From: CATQHB01 sp965262595
GTDB taxonomy: Bacteria > Chloroflexota > Dehalococcoidia > Lucifugimonadales > UBA3495
Reading direction: 5' to 3'
Assembly: GCA_965262595.1 (NCBI GenBank)
Contig: OZ253548.1
Coordinates: 1,736,001 to 1,800,000, forward strand
DNA: 64,000 nucleotides
Shown piece after piece: positions 17,264 through 27,217 of the stretch. A program made the translations under genes and the position numbers. Position 1 is the stretch's first letter; every line of letters starts with the position of its first letter. The notes below the pieces were generated by a model, which saw only the letters and a program-made list of their open reading frames with translations, was not told the DNA's origin and did not search any database.

Positions 17264-18355
17264 TTACTGCACCTGCCACAGCGACTTCAGCCGCTCGACA
17301 GTGAAGTCCCATTTTTGTGATCTCGGTCTCGCAACAATGTTCTGGTTCCCGAAGAAGCCAATTTCCCTTACGGCTTCTTGCAAGTCCACTGTTCTGATCC
17401 AATGCACTCCTACGAAGTGCTCGTCTTCATGGTTTTCCAATACCCCAGGGGCTTCAAGTTGGACCTGGGATATAGGAGTGTCTATTCCTGCCTGTTGGAC
17501 CTGGAAGTGCTCGGCAAGGACAGCTGGACTCAGGACTTCTCCCACACCGACGTAACCAGTCCCCGGGACATTTACCCATATTCGATTGCCCGATTGGAGG
17601 GTCCTCAATGCGTTAACATACCGTTCGCCTCCTCCGGCGCTGATAAAGCCATGATTCTTGGCATGGGGCCAACTTCGATAAGGCACAGGACCGTAACAGA
17701 CATAGAATCCACCGTTCCATTCACCAGAAGGTCCAGAGAGTGATGGAAACCCGGTGGTTTCGGAAGAGGAACCGCTGGGGTCTCGCAGCCAGGCCCTGGT
17801 CAGGTATTGTCGTTCGTCATCCTCAAATATGCGGAAGTACACGACGTTGATTTCCACTCCGTACTCTTCCATCAAATAAGTCACTATGCGTTCTGTGGAA
17901 GGGTCTAGGCTACCGGCTACTATGATGAGGCTATGGGAGGAATTGAACGAATCCGGGAGCCTGTCGAACCTTTCCCGAAGCGCGTTATCGATTGACTTTG
18001 GGGTGTCGACCTTGAGAAAACGCTCTTGGTAGTCAATGAACTTCTCAGCAATTTCGTCTGCTGTGAGGCGACGGACCCATGAACCATAGTCGAGAATCTG
18101 AGCCACCACGTCTCTGGGAGTACGGTTCCGCTTAAGCTCTATGGCTACCAGATTCCCATCGGCGTCAATCGCTAGCACGTCAGCCTTTCCGCCGTATTCG
18201 GTCATTACCTCTCTGCCGATTACCATCAGCCGAGAATCAACTATAGAGATGTCGTCGGCGATAATCTGCTGAAGGGCCGATTCTTGCTCCAAGTCCTTGA
18301 AACGGATCGCCTCGGCACCTTGATCAACCCGCCAGACGCCTACGTCAATGGGCAT
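17264..18355 (-). CDS. DUF91/NucS-like PD-(D/E)XK nuclease-domain protein
   Basis: 363 residues. The N-terminal half carries a RecB/NucS-type nuclease core: Asp59 in KADVLAID and Glu73-x-Lys75 in AIELKRN, followed by RDVVAQILDYGSWV, a signature of the DUF91/NucS group. The C-terminal half (about 215-350) has a FYVCYG, GERYVNAL, WVNVPGTGYVGVG pattern and may be a PUA/EVE-like recognition domain; I am less sure of that. A role in DNA restriction or repair is plausible. It sits alone just inside the recombinase pseudogene. Confidence 0.75.
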   Translation of the reverse strand: MPIDVGVWRVDQGAEAIRFKDLEQESALQQIIADDISIVDSRLMVIGREVMTEYGGKADVLAIDADGNLVAIELKRNRTPRDVVAQILDYGSWVRRLTADEIAEKFIDYQERFLKVDTPKSIDNALRERFDRLPDSFNSSHSLIIVAGSLDPSTERIVTYLMEEYGVEINVVYFRIFEDDERQYLTRAWLRDPSGSSSETTGFPSLSGPSGEWNGGFYVCYGPVPYRSWPHAKNHGFISAGGGERYVNALRTLQSGNRIWVNVPGTGYVGVGEVLSPAVLAEHFQVQQAGIDTPISQVQLEAPGVLENHEDEHFVGVHWIRTVDLQEAVREIGFFGNQNIVARPRSQKWDFTVERLKSLWQVQ

Positions 18356-18673
18356 TGGGATGCCTCCATCTTACGTCTACTTGAATAGAGCGCTCTTTCA
18401 GTCCCTTGAACCTGTTTCTTTGTCAGAAGTCCCCTGGTGTCAGTGTCCTGAATATCCACATGCCCTGCTAGAGTGGACGAATCCAATGCAACCGGCACCT
18501 TGTTTCCCACTGTGTAGTTCCGACGAGCCCGAGCCCGTAGATCTAGGTCGCCCTAAACCCTGGCTGTATCGTTGATGGTTGCTTTTCCGTTCGCGAATCC
18601 CTCCAGGACTAGGGAGAGATGGGGAGTGACCTGCTATCTCATATCGTTGTCCCTCGCTTTGGTTTGTGGTTCG
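18356..18673. other. Spacer with no recognisable gene
   Basis: No coding pattern, RNA gene or clear hairpin is seen on either strand. Confidence 0.45.
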
Positions 18674-18967
18674 CTATTTTTCAGCCGAGTCTGGGTCGGC
18701 GTGAACCTGGAGGCGAAAGCCCAGGGATCGCAGCACCCGGAGCACGGTGTTGAACTCGGGGCTGGCCCCGGCGCGCATGGACTTGTACAAGCTCTTCTCG
18801 CCCAGGCCGGTCTCCCGGGCCACCCGCCGTATCCGGTGGGCGCGGGCCATCTCACCCATGATGCCCGTGATACGTTCCAGGTCGCCCACCTCAAGGGCGG
18901 CGTTCAGGGCAGCCGTAATTTCTTCGGATGTGGCCGGATATGACGCCCTCACTTCGGTTTTGTCCAT
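18674..18967 (-). CDS. HigA-type addiction-module antidote (orphan)
   Basis: About 97 residues from the ATG at 18967. The sequence IRRVARETGLGEKSLYKSM followed by NTVLRVLRSLGFRLQ is the classic putative addiction module antidote pattern (TIGR02684), an XRE-fold DNA-binding antitoxin. No HigB/RelE-like toxin is adjacent on either side, so it is an orphan. It may regulate other genes or counter a toxin elsewhere, for instance the one at 56676. An earlier ATG at 19000 has its GGAG only 1 nt away, so I prefer the internal start. Confidence 0.7.
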   Translation of the reverse strand: MDKTEVRASYPATSEEITAALNAALEVGDLERITGIMGEMARAHRIRRVARETGLGEKSLYKSMRAGASPEFNTVLRVLRSLGFRLQVHADPDSAEK

Positions 18968-19121
18968 AACTGTTCCCACGCCATCGTAAGTTTGACCCAT
19001 ACTCCGTTATGTTATCCTATCGGATACCTGGTGCGCAAGGGGGAAATATCATTCGGGGCGGCCAATTTCGGAAACTGCCTGCTCCCCTTCACCTTCCGGC
19101 GGCAACCCGGCGCATGGGTCC

Positions 19122-19586
19122 CTACCTCAGCACAAACCACCACAGGAGAACGCTGATTACCAGCAGCACGAGCAGCACGAAAGCAGTTACGCGGGCTGCG
19201 ATTAACAACTCCTTCGTCTCCTTGTGCTCGGCGACCTCCTTCTGGTACGCCCTCTCAAGCTCGTGGTAAGGCCGGTTGGCGGTGGCAGCGGACTCCCTTG
19301 CCTCATCCCGCTCCCGCTCCAACTCGGACGCCCTGATCTTCCACTCGGACACGCTTTGCTCCAACTCCCGCACGGTCCGCTGAAGCTGGTCCTCCCTGGC
19401 GACGGCCCGGCGCAGCAGTTCCTCGTCGGTGACGTACTCCGGCCCCTGCATCCACACGTACACCCGGCGGCCCTCCCGGCGAACCTCGACCTCCCCCCTC
19501 CGGATCATCCGGTCCAAGGTGGACAGGGAGATCTCCAGCTCCGCCGCCGCCTCCGCCTTGGACACCCAGCGGACTGCCTCTTCCAT
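19122..19586 (-). CDS. HTH protein with coiled coil and C-terminal membrane anchor
   Basis: 154 residues. The N-terminus is an excisionase/MerR-type winged helix (VSKAEAAAELEISLSTLDRM, then RREGRRVYVWM). A long charged coiled coil follows (about 65-125), and a hydrophobic anchor ends the protein (VTAFVLLVLLVISVLLWWFVLR). The ATG at 19586 has AGGAA 6 nt upstream. I do not know its function. Anchored DNA-binding proteins of this layout occur on conjugative and integrative elements. Confidence 0.65.
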   Translation of the reverse strand: MEEAVRWVSKAEAAAELEISLSTLDRMIRRGEVEVRREGRRVYVWMQGPEYVTDEELLRRAVAREDQLQRTVRELEQSVSEWKIRASELERERDEARESAATANRPYHELERAYQKEVAEHKETKELLIAARVTAFVLLVLLVISVLLWWFVLR

Positions 19587-19845
19587 CGCTCTTTCCTCGC
19601 TATAGGCTGACACGTCGGGGGGTTGCAAGTTGTCCAAACCCAGTACATTTTACTCCCAGTATTTTAGTCCCGCTTTTCACTGCCGACCCTGACCGGTCAA
19701 GCGGTGCGTCAACCCCATTTCGTACCTGAAACCGGCCCATTTCGGGCCTTTTGCAGCCTCCCCGGACCAGGGAATCGGGCCTGCCGGGACAGTTTTGGAC
19801 ACCCAGCGGGCGTTGTGGGTTGATGGGGCTGCGTCAGTAGACCCA

Positions 19846-21552
19846 TCACGTAACCCCCTCTATCGGACGCATCCGGTGCCGCAGCGAGTCCCAGCCGTAG
19901 GCCGACAGCCCCCGCAGCGCCAGCCTCGGAGAGCGCGATTCCCACAGGGGACGCCAGGACCGGCCCAGCAGTCCCCGCCGGGTCAGCACCGGCGGGCACG
20001 ACACCAGGATGGGCAGCGTCATCAGGTTCATCCGGGAAACCGTCCTCGCGTAGGTCTCCTCCACCTCCTCGTTGTCCACCACGAACAGCGTGACGGGAAA
20101 CGGGGCCATGTCTGCCTCGGGAGCGTTGGACCAGTAGTAGCGGGTGTAGGGCCGCAGCCGGGCCAGGACTCCCCTGGGGTGGCGGGCGCGCAGCTCGTGC
20201 TCGAAGTAGAAGGGGACGTGCAGGCCGTCAACGATGAGCTTCCCCACGGCGTCCGGGGCGATGGCCGACTCCCCCCAGTTGAAGGCCCGGTCGGTCTTGG
20301 CCGTGGGGATGGACCACTCCAGTTCGCTGCCGGAGGTCGCCCGCGCCTCCGCCGCCAGTTCCGACAGGAACCAGGTCACCCCGTCGGCGTGCCTGGTCTG
20401 CCTGGCCCAGGTCTCGATGCGGTGGCCCAGGTGCCGCCTGCGGCCCCGGTTGTCCGTGGTGAGTTCCGTGCTCCAGATGCCCCGCGTAGTCGGCAGCTGC
20501 GCCCGGTCCCGGTGGGTGACGTAGCGTATGCCCTCCTCCGACAGGGTGTAGCGGACGTCGCCCCGTTTGCCCCGGCGCTCCAACAGGCCCCAGGCATTCA
20601 CGAGATTGTGCAGCATCTGGCTGACCCTTCCCTCGGAGACGCCCAGCCAGCGGGCCAAGTGCTCCCGGGGAATCATCGGGTGGTCGGTGATCAGGTCCAG
20701 CGTCCTCTTTTCCGACGGGGTCAGGCCAAAGGCCGGCGCCGACGAAACCATGTGCTCCGTGTCGGGCAGCGAGGCCCGTTTTCGCTCCGGCGGCTCGGCG
20801 AAACGTCCCCGGTTCGGGCTGCCGCGAGTGCTGATGAACTCCAGCGAGTAGGGCAGGTTGCTGAACACCCACGAGGCGTAGCGCCAAGCGTTGCTGTTCC
20901 AGTCCTCCAGCGCCTCCCGGGACTCCACGGCGACGTAGGCTTCCTCTAGGTTGGCATTCTCGCAGAACCGGGTCGTCAACCTCTGTTCCCAGACGCTGGG
21001 GGTCAGTACCAGGACCGTGCCGGGGCGGCGCCAATATTCGTACTCCGCGATGGCCCGCAGCCGGTCGTAGAGGGAGCGGCGCCGCAGGGCCGGTCCCTGG
21101 CGCACAACCCCGAAGCTGCGCCCGTCGTGCCGGGTGATGGTGGCGTCGAACCGGCCCCGGCGGTGAAAATCCACCTGCGTCCGCAGCCCATCGCTCCCGG
21201 GGGAGAGGGACGCCGCCAGGCGGTATACGGCGGCCGCCGCGTCCATCCGGCGGATGAGCAAAGTGAGCCACTCCCGGGACACCGGGTAGGCCCTGACGAA
21301 GTCTGATGGCGTGTCGAACCCCAGGGCGTTGGCAGCCTCGGCGATCCCTTTCCTCGTCAGGTAGTACCGCCTGCTCGACGGCAGGTGGGCGGTGCCGTGG
21401 CTCACCCGCCCGGCTATGCCGTCGGACAGCAGGCAGGCCAGCCCCCGGTGGATGGCAATGTGGGCCTCGCCCAGGATCATCGCCAGTTCCGCCGTATCTA
21501 CGAAGGGCATCCGGCTGAGGTGGTGCAGCAGCTCCTGGTCGGAAACGCTCAT
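19846..21552 (-). CDS. Replication-relaxation-like winged-helix protein
   Basis: 568 residues from the ATG at 21552. It contains two winged-helix modules: an N-terminal one (about 1-60, QELLHHLSRMPFVDTAEL) and a central one (about 260-350, TPSEKRTLDLITDHPMIPRE then SEGRVSQMLHNLVNAWGLLERRG). The layout matches the Replic_Relax family (PF13814) found on mobile elements and plasmids, with the rest of the protein unassigned. A broken homologue lies at 55358-56586 in the opposite orientation. No ribosome site is evident. Confidence 0.65.
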   Translation of the reverse strand: MSVSDQELLHHLSRMPFVDTAELAMILGEAHIAIHRGLACLLSDGIAGRVSHGTAHLPSSRRYYLTRKGIAEAANALGFDTPSDFVRAYPVSREWLTLLIRRMDAAAAVYRLAASLSPGSDGLRTQVDFHRRGRFDATITRHDGRSFGVVRQGPALRRRSLYDRLRAIAEYEYWRRPGTVLVLTPSVWEQRLTTRFCENANLEEAYVAVESREALEDWNSNAWRYASWVFSNLPYSLEFISTRGSPNRGRFAEPPERKRASLPDTEHMVSSAPAFGLTPSEKRTLDLITDHPMIPREHLARWLGVSEGRVSQMLHNLVNAWGLLERRGKRGDVRYTLSEEGIRYVTHRDRAQLPTTRGIWSTELTTDNRGRRRHLGHRIETWARQTRHADGVTWFLSELAAEARATSGSELEWSIPTAKTDRAFNWGESAIAPDAVGKLIVDGLHVPFYFEHELRARHPRGVLARLRPYTRYYWSNAPEADMAPFPVTLFVVDNEEVEETYARTVSRMNLMTLPILVSCPPVLTRRGLLGRSWRPLWESRSPRLALRGLSAYGWDSLRHRMRPIEGVT

Positions 21553-21629
21553 GTATCGAGCGTAGCAGACCGGGGTAGTGGCGGTCAGCAAGCAAGTGTC
21601 AGTATCGGCAAATGGTAGGCCGGCCGGCG

Positions 21630-21782
21630 CGGATTTCCCGGACGGGAGCACCCTGGGGCGCCGAGGTGGAGTTCGCCTACACCACCGGCTACGACAGCCT
21701 GGGCCGGGTGTCGGTGACCCACGTGGTCGATGAGCGGGGTTACTCCGCGATGTTGACACAACCAAAGACGGAAGGCGTTTAG
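21630..21782 (+). pseudogene. RHS/YD-repeat fragment
   Basis: About 50 codons reading RISRTGAPWGAEVEFAYTTG then YDSLGRVSVTHVVDERGY before a stop. YDxxGRV is the RHS/YD-repeat signature. Nothing of the rest of an RHS protein is present. Confidence 0.5.
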
Positions 21783-21943
21783 TCCGGCGTTACAAGAATT
21801 CCGAAACCAGTGCTGGTTTTCGTAGGTGACAAACTGCCGGGGTTGGTAAATCAGCACCGGAACCAAAATCAGTATGCAAAGCCCAGGCTTCTCCGACGTT
21901 CGCGCTTTGGACACAGTGTCCATAGAGGATTCACCAACCCTGG

Positions 21944-22576
21944 TTACCAGACAGCCTTGGGGAGATGAATTTCATGGTCCCGGCACGAGCCAGCGGCAGG
22001 GATGCGGAGTTCGTCGCGCATCCCTTGCATGGCGTCTGCCAAAACTGCCCTGTCCGTGGATACCAAGACGTAGCAGACGCAGCGATGCTCCCGCACCATC
22101 ACGGCTGCGCTCGGTAAACAATTGTCGGCAAACAGCAGCAACTTAGCTAGGACTTTCTGACGTGCCGCTCCGCCGTCCGGGTAGGCGTGGTCAAAAACCA
22201 TCACTATCTTCCCTTGGCGGTGTTTGGCTACTCTGGCAACCCTAGAAACTGATATGTGGGAAGTATCTTCCTGGGCTTCGCGTTCACAAATGCCAGTATC
22301 AGGGTCAAGAAACAAGTGGCACTCAGGATGAACGGCGACATCGCCTTCCAGTTGTTGACGAGTCCGGTCGTTGCCTTTGAGCACATGCTCAAAGAGCAGT
22401 CCAATTGCATCCGCGTAAGTTGCGGCATCAAGCCCTCCGCCAGGTTGTCGAGGCCTCTTTCCCTCGCTGCGAAATAACATGGGGTGGACAAACCATTCAC
22501 CAGGCTCGGCGATCGCGTGAAGCAAAGCGCGGTGGGTGTACGTATAGACGTCTCCAAACCACTTCATGTGGCCCAT
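21944..22576 (-). CDS. Unrecognised 210-residue protein
   Basis: I do not recognise this protein. It starts MGHMKWFGDVYTYTHRALLH with a GGGGGAG 7 nt before the ATG at 22576, so it is likely expressed. Its sequence is soluble and mixed alpha/beta, with a hydrophobic KIVMVFDHAYPDGG strand-turn about residue 122 and several cysteines near the C-terminus (EHRCVCYVLV). It is the last gene of the minus-strand run that begins with the type I restriction operon and follows a small ORF by 17 bp. Confidence 0.6.
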   Translation of the reverse strand: MGHMKWFGDVYTYTHRALLHAIAEPGEWFVHPMLFRSEGKRPRQPGGGLDAATYADAIGLLFEHVLKGNDRTRQQLEGDVAVHPECHLFLDPDTGICEREAQEDTSHISVSRVARVAKHRQGKIVMVFDHAYPDGGAARQKVLAKLLLFADNCLPSAAVMVREHRCVCYVLVSTDRAVLADAMQGMRDELRIPAAGSCRDHEIHLPKAVW

Positions 22577-22593
22577 TGGGTATCTCCCCCGGC

Positions 22594-22796
22594 CTAACCC
22601 GATGGTCGATGGGAAAAGTCGTACGCCACACTACGCTCGACAATCCCCAAATCGAACTGGAACCTCCTTGCGGCGAACTCGAGCGACTTTGCTCCGTGGA
22701 GTAGCGGTTCCCAGTAGAGGACATCGTTCTTCAATTCTGGCTTCACCAAGTCTACGAGGGCACCGAATACACATACCTTGGAGCTTCATTCTCCAT
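22594..22796 (-). pseudogene. Small unrecognised gene with a probable frameshift
   Basis: From an ATG at 22796 the frame reads MENEAPRYVYSVPS and stops. A neighbouring frame picks up immediately as DLVKPELKNDVLYW ... EPLLHGAKSLEFAARRFQFD and ends at 22594, 17 bp before the next gene. Together they look like one roughly 65-residue protein with a one-base indel. A shorter intact version from the TTG at 22749 is possible. Family unknown. Confidence 0.4.
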
Positions 22797-22935
22797 TCCA
22801 AACGGCGCATGAGGGATTCGTTCTAAACGAGTCCATGTCCACGATTAGCCCCTGTCCCCATTCCATGCAAACACCTTTAGTGCATGCAGTGCATGCCGCT
22901 GTTTCGTTGAATAACATCGCTGGCAGTTCTACCAC

Positions 22936-24081
22936 TCATTCCAAAATCGACGAGGTATTAGGCCAGCGCAGTCTAAAATCGTTCGCCAACAGTTCAGGTT
23001 CAACATCATCGATTGATGCATCAATGTCTTTCATCAATTGCTCAAGAGATTGTAGCTCTGCATTGTGTTCATTACCGGTGAGATCAAAAGCTATGTATGC
23101 CAATGTCGAGAGTGTCGAGTCCAACAGCAAGATCGCTAACGACAAAGGGGCGTCCAATCCTACTGAGGATTTCTCGACAAGGTGTTCCCGGAGATACCCT
23201 TCGCTCGATCGAGTTCCTAGTTTGCGCCTTGACGCTGACCTAGACATGTGCCCCCATTTGTTCAACACCTCCCAGAGTAGCATATATTGGTTATATCTGA
23301 AGCGCTGCCCAGTTTGTTCCCCATCATAGTGCTGAGCAACAAATTCAATTACCTGCTCCATCCTGCGAAGCCTTGAACCGTCCGACGTTAGTATCCAAGC
23401 AAACTGCCCAGGAATTCTTTCTAGCCCGTACTCTCTCTTTATCTCGCTCAATCTGACGAAATTGTATTCTCTCGGCGCGGACCTGTGTTGGACTGACTTG
23501 TGCAAGTAGTTGGCTTCATCGAAATCTTGGTATCGCTTAGCTGTTTCCCCGGTTCGGTCGATGGCAATTATTTTTACCGCCATCGCAAGCTCTAATAGCT
23601 GTCGCACAGTACCCATGGCCGTGTCAGGGTGTCCGGCACGCAATTGAGATACTATTGAGTCTGTTATCCGTAGGCTGTCAGCGGTAATTTCAGACGAGAT
23701 CTTGTATCGCCAAGCTTGCGGCAGGTCGTTGGCATCATACCTGCTACCTACTTCAGCAATTATGGTGCCAAATAGCTCCCGTGATTCCTCGAGCAAATGG
23801 TTGGATAATTCCAAGGGCTTATACCAAGGATAGGTGATGAACTCAGCGGCCTTAACAAATTTGGTCAGCTGATCAGGCTCTTGGTTTTTGTTTTGCCGCG
23901 ACCGTTGCTGCCTCCAGAAATTTATGGCGATGCCCGCCAACAGGCAAATTACCACTGGCGTGCCGATGTAGTACCGAAGTAGCCATTCGATAGGCAAGTC
24001 GACCCAGCCTGAAGTCAGCAAAACGATACTCGCGCCAAGCGACGTGGCACAAAAAATAGCGAGTCCAGTACGGTCAAGCAT
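22936..24081 (-). CDS. DUF5677-like protein with N-terminal membrane helices
   Basis: About 381 residues. Two hydrophobic helices lie near the N-terminus (LAIFCATSLGASIVLLTSG and LLRYYIGTPVVICLLAGIAI). They are followed by an all-helical soluble domain with the DUF5677 pattern (VRQLLELAMAVKIIAIDR then KRYQDFDEANYLHKSVQ). Function is unknown; DUF5677 genes recur next to defence systems. I use the ATG at 24081, which has AAAGGTGG 8 nt upstream; the TTG at 24165, 16 bp after hsdR, lacks a ribosome site but would add 28 residues. It continues the restriction operon. Confidence 0.6.
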   Translation of the reverse strand: MLDRTGLAIFCATSLGASIVLLTSGWVDLPIEWLLRYYIGTPVVICLLAGIAINFWRQQRSRQNKNQEPDQLTKFVKAAEFITYPWYKPLELSNHLLEESRELFGTIIAEVGSRYDANDLPQAWRYKISSEITADSLRITDSIVSQLRAGHPDTAMGTVRQLLELAMAVKIIAIDRTGETAKRYQDFDEANYLHKSVQHRSAPREYNFVRLSEIKREYGLERIPGQFAWILTSDGSRLRRMEQVIEFVAQHYDGEQTGQRFRYNQYMLLWEVLNKWGHMSRSASRRKLGTRSSEGYLREHLVEKSSVGLDAPLSLAILLLDSTLSTLAYIAFDLTGNEHNAELQSLEQLMKDIDASIDDVEPELLANDFRLRWPNTSSILE

Positions 24082-24181
24082 TGCCAAAGCCACCTTTGGT
24101 AGGCTCAGAGCAGTTCGGGCAGCGGTTTTTGGCAGGGGGCTCTTGATAGAGGAGCACTTCTGCAATTAACAGGTATAGCTA

Positions 24182-27100
24182 TTAACCTGCTACGTTGGTG
24201 AAACCCATCGCCTCATTGTAGGTTATCGAGAAGACCATCTCCGACAGCCATCGGCGGAACGATTCGTTGTCACTGAACTGCTTGAACAACTCGGTGTGGT
24301 CGGCCAGAAGATCGGTCATGGCGCGGTCCAAGGCCCTGTCGTGCTCGACCCTGGCGTTCTGTCGGTCTGAGTTGGACATGGCGTTCTGGTACGCCACGTC
24401 TCCAGCGACCTTTGCGGGCAACTCTACGGCAATGACCCTTTCGATCTTGTCCCCATCCTTCCATTCGATGTTGCCGAACCGGTCGTTGAAATCCCTGACG
24501 ATGTTGGAAAGCCGGTCCATCTCCGGTTCCGGCGTCTGACCTCCGCCGGACGTTGGAACCGGGTCTATCTCTGCGTCCTCATCGGGGAGTTGGATGTCCT
24601 GCACCGCCTGCTTTTCCAAACGGTAGCTGTCCATGTCAATGGAATCCAGAATCCCCTTGGACAGGTCTTCTTCTACCGGAGCGGGCAGCTTGGGGACCAG
24701 AAAGGTCAGGAATATGGAAAGCTTCTCCCACTCGGCATTGGTGTACGGCACAATCGAGGCCAAGAATGCGTAGGTACGGAGGAATGCTTTAGCCCTGCCC
24801 TTGAAGTCCACCTGTCCGTCCTCGTCCAGCTGCTCCCGGTAGGCTGCAACACAAGTGTCCAGAATCGGATCGAGCCGCTCCCGGTCTTCTTTGGCAAGAT
24901 AGCGTTCGACTAACTCGTCAATCTTTCCGGCGTCGTAAACCTGGTAGGCATCAAGGGTTGCCTTGAGGTCGTGCAGCTTGTCTGGGTCGGTTTCCTCCGA
25001 GAGAATCGTAGTCCGGTAGTATTCGGCAAAAGCTTCCCGTATCGTGTCGGCGTCGTTGGTGAAGTCCAAGACGAAGGCGTCATGTTTCTTGGGATGCGCC
25101 CGGTTTAGGCGGGACAGCGTTTGCACGGCCTTCACCCCCGACAGCACCTTGTCCACGTACATGGTGTGCAACAGCGGTTCGTCGTAGCCGGTCTGGAACT
25201 TGTCGGCGCACACCAGGAAACGGTAGGGGTCTTCCTGGATCTTGTCGGAAATCAGGTTCGACGAGAAGCCGTTGAGGGACGTCTCAGTGACTTTAACGCC
25301 GTCGTACTCGTGCTCGCCGGAAAAGGCCACGATGGCTTGGTAGGGACTCTTGCGCTCGGCTAGGTAGGAGCGGATGGCGTGGAAGTAGCTGATGGCCCGC
25401 TCGATGCTGCCCGTGACCACCATAGCCCGGCCCTGCCCGCCCAACTTGCGAAGCCCGTCTACCTGCTCATGGTAGTGGTCCGCCATGATTTCGGCCTTGA
25501 GGCGGATGGCGTGCTCGTTGTTCTCAACGTAACGGCGCAGCTTCCTTCCGGCCCGTTTGGTATCGAACTCCGGGTCGGCTTCTACCGTCTTGACCAGCCG
25601 GTAATAGCTGGACACTGGGGTGTAGTGCTCCAGAACGTCGATGATGAATCCTTCCTGGATGGCCTGTTTCATTGTGTAGGCATGAAAGGGAAGATGCCTG
25701 ATCTTCTCGCTCTCCGGTTCCGGCACGCCGAATATCTCCAGGGTCTTGTTCTTCGGGGTTGCGGTGAAGGCGAAGTAGCTGGCGTTGGTCAGCAGCTTCC
25801 GGGACTCCATGAGCCGGTTGATCTTGTCCTCGGTTGTATCTTCCTCCTCTTCCCCGCCGGCCTCTCCCAACGCCGCGGATACCGACGCCGAAGCGCGCCC
25901 TCCCTGGCTGGAATGGGCCTCGTCGATGATGATGGCGAACCGCCGGCCCCGGTGCTCGTCGCCGATGGCATCCAGGATGAAGGGAAATTTCTGGATTGTG
26001 GTAATCACTATCTTCTTGCCCTCGCGCAGCAAGGTACGGAGGTGACCGGAAGTCTCGGCGTGGCCCACAACCGAACGTACCTGCGCGAATTGCCGGATAG
26101 TGTCTCGAATCTGCTTGTCCAGAATCCTTCGGTCGGTGACGATGAGGACCGAATCGAATATGGAAGCGCCGTTACTCTCCAAGCCAATGATTTGGTGGGC
26201 CAGCCAGGCGATGGAATTGGACTTGCCGCTGCCGGCTGAGTGCTGGACCAGGTATCTGGTTCCCGCCCCTCTACAGGAAACGTCCGCCAGCAACTTGCGC
26301 ACCACGTCAAGCTGGTGGTACCGGGGCCATATCTGCGTCCGCCTCTTGCGTCCCGTCTTGTCGTCCTTCGTTTCGACAACCTGGGCATAGCTCTCGATGA
26401 TGTTGGTCAGGCTGTCCCGGGTTAGGACTTCCTTCCAGAGGTAATCGGTCTTGAGGCCGTTGGGGTTGAGCGGGTTGCCACGGCCATCGTTCCAGCCCCG
26501 GTTGAAGGGCAGGAACCAGGAATCCTTGCCCCGCAGATGGGTGCAGAACCGCACTTCGTGGTCGTCCACGGCGAAATGGACCAGGCAGCGCCCGAACTCG
26601 AAGAGCTTCTCACGGGGATTTCGGTCGCGCTTGTACTGCTCCACCGCGTCGTCAACCGTCTGCTTGGTGAGGCTGTTCTTCAGCTCGAAGGTGGCAACCG
26701 GCAGGCCGTTGATGAACAAGCACAGGTCCAGCGCCAATTGGGCGTTGTCCATGCTGTAGCGGAGTTGGCGGGTGACGCTGAAGCGGTTCTGGCTGTAAAG
26801 GACGCTGGCCTTCACATTCCCCGGCGACGGCGTGCCGTAGAACAGGTCAATGGAATGCGGCCCGTGTTTGACCCCCTGACGCAGCACGTCGATAGTGCCG
26901 CGCCTGGCGATTTCCCCCTGTAGCCGGGCCAGGAACCGGCGCCGCGCCGGGTTGTCCTCCCCCAAATCCAGCGACGGCGCAACGTCGGGCTGGGTTTCGT
27001 GCAGGAAGGCGGAAAGCTGGGCCAGGTCAACGCAATGCTCCCGGTCATAGTCCTGTGGGTCGCCGGGTATCCAACCCGGGCTGTAGTCCGCTGGGCGCTC

Positions 27101-27196
27101 CTGAATCACGCCCTTTGGCGCCGGATCGTGAGCGAAACCGGTCAGCGCCGTGCAGATGAGGGTTTCAAGGCCTTTCTCACTGGTATCGGTTGTCAT
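24182..27196 (-). CDS. hsdR: Type I restriction enzyme, endonuclease/translocase subunit HsdR
   Basis: 1004 residues, full length. The N-terminal nuclease core has Asp157 and Glu171-x-Lys173 (VATFELKN), the PD-(D/E)XK triad of HsdR. The SF2 motor has Walker A AGSGKS (321-326), DEAH (425-428) and FTATPKN. A helical C-terminal domain of the DUF3387 kind follows. HsdR joins HsdM2S and cuts after ATP-driven translocation on unmethylated DNA. GGAGGT lies 9 nt before the ATG; the DUF4276 gene ends 21 bp upstream. No inactivating change is visible. Confidence 0.95.
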   Translation of the reverse strand: MTTDTSEKGLETLICTALTGFAHDPAPKGVIQERPADYSPGWIPGDPQDYDREHCVDLAQLSAFLHETQPDVAPSLDLGEDNPARRRFLARLQGEIARRGTIDVLRQGVKHGPHSIDLFYGTPSPGNVKASVLYSQNRFSVTRQLRYSMDNAQLALDLCLFINGLPVATFELKNSLTKQTVDDAVEQYKRDRNPREKLFEFGRCLVHFAVDDHEVRFCTHLRGKDSWFLPFNRGWNDGRGNPLNPNGLKTDYLWKEVLTRDSLTNIIESYAQVVETKDDKTGRKRRTQIWPRYHQLDVVRKLLADVSCRGAGTRYLVQHSAGSGKSNSIAWLAHQIIGLESNGASIFDSVLIVTDRRILDKQIRDTIRQFAQVRSVVGHAETSGHLRTLLREGKKIVITTIQKFPFILDAIGDEHRGRRFAIIIDEAHSSQGGRASASVSAALGEAGGEEEEDTTEDKINRLMESRKLLTNASYFAFTATPKNKTLEIFGVPEPESEKIRHLPFHAYTMKQAIQEGFIIDVLEHYTPVSSYYRLVKTVEADPEFDTKRAGRKLRRYVENNEHAIRLKAEIMADHYHEQVDGLRKLGGQGRAMVVTGSIERAISYFHAIRSYLAERKSPYQAIVAFSGEHEYDGVKVTETSLNGFSSNLISDKIQEDPYRFLVCADKFQTGYDEPLLHTMYVDKVLSGVKAVQTLSRLNRAHPKKHDAFVLDFTNDADTIREAFAEYYRTTILSEETDPDKLHDLKATLDAYQVYDAGKIDELVERYLAKEDRERLDPILDTCVAAYREQLDEDGQVDFKGRAKAFLRTYAFLASIVPYTNAEWEKLSIFLTFLVPKLPAPVEEDLSKGILDSIDMDSYRLEKQAVQDIQLPDEDAEIDPVPTSGGGQTPEPEMDRLSNIVRDFNDRFGNIEWKDGDKIERVIAVELPAKVAGDVAYQNAMSNSDRQNARVEHDRALDRAMTDLLADHTELFKQFSDNESFRRWLSEMVFSITYNEAMGFTNVAG

Positions 27197-27217
27197 CTCA
27201 GTTCCACCTCCGCCAGC

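Noticed and set aside
20228..21595. 455-codon minus frame overlapping the replication-relaxation gene
   Set aside because: Pro/Gly/Arg-rich out-of-frame translation of the same DNA; the chosen frame has two winged helices and matches the homologue at 55.4 kb.
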